Assembly (NCBI GenBank): GCA_949752795.1
Contig: OX457056.1
Coordinates: 202,183,654-202,247,653, forward strand
DNA: 64,000 bases
From: Hyperoodon ampullatus
Lineage: Eukaryota; Chordata; Mammalia; Artiodactyla; Ziphiidae
Direction: 5' to 3'
Part shown: positions 51,801 to 60,800 of the stretch, piece after piece
Layout of the letters: each line of letters opens with the position of its first letter
How positions within the stretch are numbered: position 1 is the first letter of the stretch
Notes under the pieces: generated by a model
Database searches by the model: none
Seen by the model: the letters and a program-made list of their open reading frames with translations, nothing else
What the model was told of the DNA's origin: nothing
Made by a program: the position numbers and the translations under genes

Positions 51801-54800
51801 GGGAAAGCAGCCCTCCTACTAACCTGCTCACAAGAAAAGAGACCAGAGTGAGTTAAGTTACTAACACAAAACGTTAGAATTCAGTGATGTAAGGCCCAAT
51901 ACACTCGAATGACAATGTGTGTGAACTGCATTTGATGTAAATACAAACTAGAAATATACACATATTAATGCTCAGATTTTATTACAACTGAAGTAGGACT
52001 TCTAAAAAACTCTATTTCCAGTCAGCACCTCCCCTCAACCTGATAAACCTGGCTATGAAATGTCTACTCCCAAATCCAACAAATCCGAATACTTCATCAC
52101 ATACTTGTCTCCAATAAGGTCAGGCTGACTTTGAAAAGGTAAACCGACTCCATCGTCATACATTTCTCTGCAAATCTTGTACACGGAAGCCTGAAAATAT
52201 AATCTAGTTAAGCAACACATCAAGAAAAATGGCAACAGCATTTAACAACAATATGACTCATAAGTCAGAATGGACTTCTAGAAGAGGGAGTAACAAAACG
52301 TTTGGCTTGTCATAAATATCACCTCTGCTTTGTTAAATAGAGATTTATTGAGTCATATTTGTAAAGCCAGTAGAAAACAGCATGGTTATAGTAAACAGTG
52401 AGAACTGCTTTGCAGGAGATAGTTTTAGACAGTAAGTAGTGGATTCAAAATCCAGCAAACTATGAGGCTGAGTCTCTCTCAGTTTTCTATACATCCCAAA
52501 TGTTTAAAACATGTTATTGTCTTTAAGCAGGCATGCTTTTTATTTCTATAGCTGATTATCAAGCAGCCTGTAAGCACTTCACAACTGAAAACTGCAGAAA
52601 ATATATAGGAGAAAATCAGCTGAGAACAACAGATCATTCAGACATCGTTCAGTAATTCCAACTCTGAATACATTTCATGTTTTTTTTTTATAAGAACTGA
52701 CATGAGATGTTGAGTCTAAACTCCTTCAGCTCTTCTTTAAACACCCCATGTTCAATGTTTTAGTTAAACTTTCTCCATCTAAAGTTTTAAGACATAAAAC
52801 TGATACTTTTAACCAGGGAGTTCAAAGGAAAGGATTAAGTGTTCACCATAACCATACACCAAGTTGACAGGTAGATGATTACCTCATCTTTAGGGAAGTA
52901 TGGTCTGATAGTATAAACTTTGGAGGTTGGAGTCAGTGGGGGTGGTTGAAAAAAGAGGTCATTTGCCCCATCAATTGGCAGCAAACGCTGTGGGAAGAAA
53001 AAAAAGGGAGATGATTAGTGCTGGGAAGATATTTACTTTTAATGAGTGTGCACTGCAGATTACCAACTTAACATTAACTGGCTACTGCAGGCAGACCTAA
53101 AGAAGAGGGGTGTGCTATGCTTTACTAATAAAAACACCTCTTTGCTGGGGGAGGGGAGTGCTTCTGAATAGAAATTACCCAAACTGAGTTACATAGCTTT
53201 AGTGGCATACTACTGGGGATTTAAATATACAGTAAAAAAAAAAATTCTATTCCAATTATGACAAATCTATCTTTTAAACCAATCTTATATCGACCATCTC
53301 TCACTAAAAGATGGCAGAACAGACTGTCAGGAGGAGAGGTTTGGTCTGAAGAGGGTTATCTGTCCAGGAGACGCTTTATCCCCAAAGCAATGCGCTTCAG
53401 TTTGCTGTGCGCAGCAGAGCACCTGTTGGGGGGAGAAAAGCAGAGCGCCTGAAAGTCCATGAACAAACTCCAGCACCAAGTAAACTGCGCATTTTGTTCC
53501 AAGTTTCATTCCTGGACTGTTCTTTCAAGTACAAGTATTACTTATAAAATAATTGGGAAAATATCCAAAAGCCCTTTCACCATTCATTTGCATAATCACT
53601 CATCCTTCTTGCTCATGGAGTTTCCATTGGCAGACAAGCATGCGCGCATTGTGCATTGCGGGCGCAGATTAAAATGCTGTGCGACCTGCAAAGAAACAAT
53701 GTGAAGTGTATACCTAGAGCCGCTGCGCTTCGCAGGCGCGGGGGGGAATTGGCAGCATCTCCTTCAGAAATTACTGCGAAAGAGGAGGAAAATTTGATTT
53801 AAAATCCAGCTATGTAACTAATTGAATTTGGGACTAGAAAGCCTTCGGCAGACCAATCCTTCCAGCCACCTGATGCGCAACATAAGGTTTCTCATAAGAC
53901 AAAGAAAACGTCAATTCAGTTGTGAATTCATATTGATACCTGGAACTCTCCTGCTAGACCACCTCTAAAGGCCCAGGGTTCTTGGTCTCCAATTAAGAAC
54001 TGTGCTGAAGAATGACTACGACACCCTGTTGAGATCAGATCCAAGCGGAGAACGTTACGAGAAAGGGGATTTCCTGGGGTCTCAAACGTCCAACAAACTA
54101 ACAAACACTTTGTGGAAATAGCTCTCTAACAATAATAATCCAGGGTTTCAGGACAAGGCTGTGATAATAATTTTTTTTAATTTGTAATGGAATTTCAATA
54201 CTGATGTTCCTTCCTCTGATCAATGAATAATCACTGTTCTAGTGAAAGAGTTCTACCCTTTCTTAAATTATTGGAAGGAAAAAGTGTCAAGTTTGTCTGG
54301 GCCACGCTTATATATTCCCTACGTACAGCTGTAAAAATCAAGGCAGCTGCTTGCTCTGTAGCAAAATTACAGTAACTTTAAAGTGAAATGAAGTGAGATT
54401 GATGAGACATTTTATTATCACAGCCCATGAAGGAATTAAACTTGTCTGAAGTCACATTTTACATTTTGAGGAGGGGTACAGGGAAGGGAAAAAGGGGGGA
54501 AAAGGGGTTAATCTTGTCAGAAAACTAAGGTCAGCAGAATAAGTAAAAGAAATTATACAGTAAGTTGACAATGAAATGCAATGAGTACTTTTTTTTTTTT
54601 TTTCTGACAAGGGCAATCCAAATTCAGACTTGGCTAGTAACAGTACCAGTCTGACAGATTCTGAGAACTAAGGAGAGCCAACTGATGCTCCTAATTTGTC
54701 CACAGCTAAAACATACTTTTCTTGAAAGTATGACAGTATCTGGCTCCTCTGATCAACCACTATAATCTTTGCAGCGCACTTAGCTCACACATGGAGTGGC

Positions 54801-57800
54801 AGGCTTTGAGGCCCAAAAGTCAGCATTTAAGGTCACCACTTAACCAACTCCACAGGCAATAAAGGAAGCTAATAATAAGAGATAATTAAAAGCAAATTAT
54901 AATTGCCTTCCATAGGCAATAAAGGAAGTTAATAAGATAATTAAAAGATAATTTGGAGGCCAAATCAAAATCACCTGCCTAGTCTTCTGACAAGATAAAG
55001 CAGCGCAATATAGTTCTTTTCCAATTGAAGACAGCATTCTACCTCCTGTTCAAGTTAACAATCTCATCAGTACAATACATAGTGTGCTAGTCAGACAGTC
55101 CCAAAGCAAACCAATTTTTTTGTTGACAATTCAGGCCCATTAAGAGATTATATCCAGGGTTGTCATTTTTCAGGGGTAGGGGTACTTAAAAATATATATA
55201 TAATGTAATATTTGTAAAATAAATATGAAATAGGGTCAAAATTTAGGTTATGAAGAGAACCTGCCCCATTCCATAGCTCAGTGTAAACTTACACTGCAGG
55301 AAAAAACTACACGTCTAAAACTTTAAGATGAGCCAATTTCCCCTATCCCCCACTTTGAGACTACAACATAACTAGCACTTGCAACTATTACAATAAAAAG
55401 CTGCATGTACGAAGAGCTGTATAAATGAAAACATGGTTAATGCCTCAGTCGCTGCGCAAACGTGACTTCAGTTCATGCCTACTGCCCTTAAATCTACCTG
55501 AGCTACCTCACAGAACCTTTTAAGTTAAACTAATTAATCATGACGCGCTGTGAACATCTGCCGCTGTCCATCCAATAGTAGTAGAACTTGTGCTGAGGAT
55601 TCTCCCATCTGTACACAATGGGGAAGAAGATAATAGAAGTCGTTAGTAATCAAAAGTACTGCATAGCCACATTCTTTAAAGGACTGAATGCCAGCTGGAC
55701 TGGAGACTAGAGGAAAACAAAGGGTACTAATCAGTAACTCCCTGAAATTACTACAGAACCATGAAAATACTCTCTTTGTCGTGAGCTGTTGTAAAGCTAT
55801 GTGGATGCCTAGATGATTATTTAAAGCTTCTAAGATGCTCTGACCTTGAGATCATACAACAGCTATATACAATCTGGGAAAGCTGCCCCCATAACTGCAC
55901 AGTACAGAGGTAAAGCCTGAGAGGAAAAAGCAGCAATACTGTATATAATCAAGAATTTTTAGTAATTCTTGAATTAAAAGCTGAGTATCAAATGTTTTAA
56001 GCAACACTTTCTCAAACTTAATAATCCGGATTGCAAGTTGGAAACTTAAGAACTTCAATCCCTATAAGGGTTAATTATATCCTCGTGGCCAAAAGCCTGG
56101 AAGGCAAATGCCATCAGCCAACAATCAATACAGAGGTTTTTCCTAAGCCTAAGGGCAGACGTGTATCATAGAAAAGAGGTATCTTGGAGCCTTTTAACAA
56201 GAGGAGGTCAAAATTCTCTTTTACCTGTTGTGCTACATATACAGGAACCCAAAATTCTCCATTTTCTTTTTCCCCAATTTATTTATTTATTTTTTATTTT
56301 TGGCCGTGCCTCATGGCTTGCGGGTAGTGCCCGGACTAGAGATCGAGCCCATGCCCCCTACAATGGAAGTGTGGAATCCTAACCACTGGACAGCCAGGGA
56401 ATTCCCTCTACTTTCAAATTAACAATGAGAGACTCTATTTTTAGCTGCTAATTAGTTGTATCACAGGAAAATTTTTTTTTTTATATTTAAGAGTCCAAAA
56501 GTATATACGCAGAAAGTGAGAAATCTCTTTGCTACTACTCCTGAGTTACTCTAAGCTCACAGTGTTTCACACTTCTATTTCACAGCCAAGAGTATGTAAC
56601 CCATCATAGTATTTGTGACTACTATGAAAACTATGACATGTCAGTTAGCCTTGCTGCCTGCTATGTGCTATGCATAAGTCCATTAGATATTCCTTATAGC
56701 TGGACTGAAAACCTGGAAATGAAATGAGATCCCTGGAGAAACTTGGCCATGCTGGTGCTTTTTACCAAGTTTGAGAATTTAAAAAAAAAAAAAAAAAAAA
56801 AAATTCACTGTTTTCAAAAGAGAAGTCCATTTAATGAAGCAGAGTCTTCAGAGGATTGCAATTTTTATCCCCTGCTAAAACCAATTACTTGGTAGAGGCA
56901 TAAAGAAAAAGCTCTGTGAAATAATACCAAGTAGCACCAGAATAGCCTACCACTAAAGCTCGCATGCGCACAGGGGTGGGAGGATGGCTTCCTCTTTCCA
57001 GGCCCCCTTAGGTCATTTCAGCAATTCTTCTGTTAAACACAGCATTAATGTCATCAAGACACAGCAAGCAGCAGAGAGCTTACAGAGTCACAATTCATAG
57101 TGTCTCATCTCCAAATCAGATAAAAGTGGTATACACGGTTCCATCCAGGAAGCATTCAGTCAGAGCAAGTTAAAGTCAGTACTTTCTGACACATTTTCAA
57201 GATATTTATGCTGAATTAGCCCAAGGGAGAAAAATCATCGTGCTCAGTATATTTACTGAGGCTTGCACCTCAAGTCTGTAACAATGGGTACACCTCTGAA
57301 ATCTAGGCAAAGAATTTAAACACAGTTGGAAGTTCGTCAATTCCCTAAATGTTTTTCTCCCTGTGGGATAATGTCTTTTTTTTTTTAAGGGACAATATAT
57401 CTGAGGAGAAGAGATTACTCCTGGTATACCTACCTAACCACTGTACAAAAGACTTCACCATAGACATTATACTCTTGATATCCCAAACATAGGAGTACAT
57501 GTCATAAAGGATTGTCCTGTTGGCACAATTGGAGAGCCGAGTGAACATGCCCATCACTAGTCCGCACATCTCCTCAAACTTGGCTGCCCGCGACCGCCAT
57601 TCTTCAATCTATTGAGGATCAATAAAAACACTCAAAAAATTGAAAGTTTAACAACAATCTAAAACACAGTTTATAAACTAAGCTGTTTATGTTATCAGGT
57701 ACCTGCAAATTTATACTAAAAATTAAAGAATCAATGGGCTTAAACTTTTAAAGACAAACAATAAAAGTCTGTCTCCCCAAACTGACAAATATTCCTAAAA

Positions 57801-60800
57801 TAATCAATTTTGACTTTCCTTCATTCTTAACTACTATAAGGTCAAACTAAGGAACTGTATATATCAGATTCAGAAGAGTCCGTACCTACTTTACAGAACA
57901 CATTCTAAGATGTGGTCAATTCTCATTTAAGACCTCCCCTGTATCAACAGCATGGGGACCCATCCAGGCTAGAGAAACAGGTAAATTAAGCATACTCACT
58001 TTTTCAGAGTCTTTTCCTTTACAATTGACACTGACAACACTGCTGTTTGCTCGAAGCCACTGGAACTCCCGTAACATCTGCGCTCCTTTGGGTCCATGCT
58101 CATAAGGAAGGTAAAATAGGTCAGCAAGTAACTGCAAATCCTCCAGAGTCACTGGTTCTGCAGTGTACAAAGGCTTCTCATTTGGACCAGGCACAAACTG
58201 CTCCTTGTTTGTCTGTTCATCAGTCTGCATCGGGGCAATATCACTAATGCAATCTTCCTGCATAGACATCTCTGGGGATTTTGATTCAGCTATGCTCTCT
58301 TTATCAGTGTCCATTGGTTTCAATTCCTCTGCCATTTTAGCTTCAACAATTTCAGTTAGTATTTGATTGTCATTCTTGTGGTCTGTTTCTTCCTGTTTTT
58401 CCACTACCATGTCCATGGGTTCCTCATCTGACTGTTTCTTTTCCTCTTCCTTGGTCAGAGCTGTAGGCTCACCACTCAAGGCTGCTCCCTGGCTCATAAT
58501 GGGCTCCTGGTAAACGGTTGTAACTACAGTTGTGGCATTTAAAGAGGGTGCTGCAACTAGAGGAGTCCCATCTACTACATTTGCTTTAGCCCCACTGTGT
58601 GCAACTTGCCTACCTATAAAAACAAATTGCCAGAAAGATAATCAGAATTAGAAACAGAACAAATTAGATCTAGATAAATGTTTTCTTCTTATCATATCTC
58701 TAACTAAGAGCCTCGATTTGAGATTCCAAATAATTTGAGCCCCAAGAAAAGTACAATTTCTCTAAACCACTGGGAGGTGGGGAAAGGAAGAGAGGAGGGG
58801 AAACACAGATCATAAACATGCCAACACCTATTACTTTCTTTCTTTTTTTGCGGTATGCGGGCCTCTCACTGTTGTGGCCTCTCCCGTTGCGGAGCACAGG
58901 CTCCGGACGTGCAGGCTCAGCGGCCATGGCTCACGGGCCTAGCAGCCCCACGGCATGTGGGATCTTCCCGGACCGGGGCACGAACCCGTGTCCCCTGCAT
59001 CGGCAGGCAGACTCTCAACCACTGCGGCACCAGGGAAGCTCTTTCTTCTCTTTTGAAGCTCTGTATTTAAAAACTACTTCAAAAAAAGATATTTTAAAAA
59101 CAAATTAGCAGGCTTCCCTAGTGGCGCAGTGGTTGAGAATCCGCCTGCCAATGCAGGGGACATGGGTTCGATCCCTGGTCCAGGAAGATCCCACATGCTG
59201 CAGAGCAGCTAAAGCCCATGCGCCGCAACTACTGAGTCTGTGCTCTAGAGCCCGTGAGCCACAACTGCTGAGCCTGCGTGCCACAACTACTGAAGCCCAT
59301 GCAACTAGAGCCCGTGCTCCGCAACAAGAGAAGCCACCACAATGAGAAGCCCGCGCACTGTAACGAAGAGTAGCCTCCGCTCACCACAACTAGAGGAAGC
59401 CGGCACGCAGCAACAAAGACCCAACACAGCCAAAAATAAATAAATAAAATAAATATATATATGTATATATATAAAAATTAGCATTCCATCAAAATAAAAG
59501 CTATTTAAGACCAAAAGTAAAATTTAAAAAAACTTATCCTCTAGATTCCTAAATTTCATTTTGCTTGGCAGGCCTATAAGAAGACACATCACAAATGTTC
59601 TTTACTTTATGTCTCAAACAATGTGATCCAACCCCCTTACAAAGAAAGGCCAAACTCACTGCTGTACTGATGAGGTACGCCAAATTCCTGCAACCATTCT
59701 GTCAAAGCTAACTTTAGAGCCATCTGTGGACTATAGAGTACATCAGTTTCTATATCTTCATCACTGCCTTCATTTTCTAACTTTATCTGGATCGACACAG
59801 TACTGTCTTCACTATCAGCTGCAAAAAAAAGAGAAAGAGCACAAAAACAGTTTTCATTACAAAACACTAATTGTTACAGTAAAACCAGAAAAGCAAAGAA
59901 CTGGAACAAGAACAAACCTTAAGCATAATATGCAAACACAACCAAGACCCTTCACTGAACCACTTCACCTAGAATAGTCATCTAAATGCATTGCTAAATG
60001 TAAAATTCTAATTGAAATAATAAACATTTACTTTAGAATCACTGGACAAGTCAGTCATAAATGTCCACTTATTATCAATTATTCGGAATGCAAGGTTAAA
60101 GGCACTATACTTCCCATAAAGAAAAGATTCCCTACCCTTTAGGGGCTTATAACTTAAAAAGGCAAATAATTATGAAAAAATAATGGGCAAATTAATAAAT
60201 GCATTGAGGGGAGAAGAGAAAATTGATGGAGAGCCCACATATGAGCACAGATAATAAGCATATAATGAAGAACCAGGGTAGTGGTAGAAAGAATTAAGTC
60301 TGAACTCTCTTTGGCTTGGTATTCAAATCCCACTATTCTTAGCTTTCCTTCTTACTTCCCTGCACACAGGCCAGTCTGGCTAATGTCCACCAGTCGTTAA
60401 TGTGCTTCATGCTCTGCCTTAAAAGAGGTAGATACTAACAGCCATGTATACAGAGAGGATTGAGATTATATCCCTAACTCTGTGTTTTTTACTGGGGAGA
60501 GGAGGGTGACAATGACTGAGCCTTGAAGGGAAGCATTAATTCAATAAACAGAACTGGAAGTAGGGGTACAGAACTGAGAAACAGAACACAACTTTCAACT
60601 ACATACCACTAAGCACCATAATGTGACATTTCAATACCCCCCAATGGGCCAAAATTCAGGTAACTTGAAATTTTCAGTGTCTAGTATTTTCATCTCTAGC
60701 CCACCAACCCTTTAATGCCCAGCAGACTTTACGCATACTTCGACCCAGTGTTAAGTAACTCCTCTTCTATGAAATCATTTACCAGCACTTTTGCTTAGCA

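Larger units (their letters stand above)
54026..57433 (-). other. OGA intron 10 (3.4 kb)
   Basis: Contains an old truncated CHR SINE, the 60-bp duplication and unique DNA. In other mammals this intron can be retained to give the short isoform; see the finding on its readthrough tail. Confidence 0.7.
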
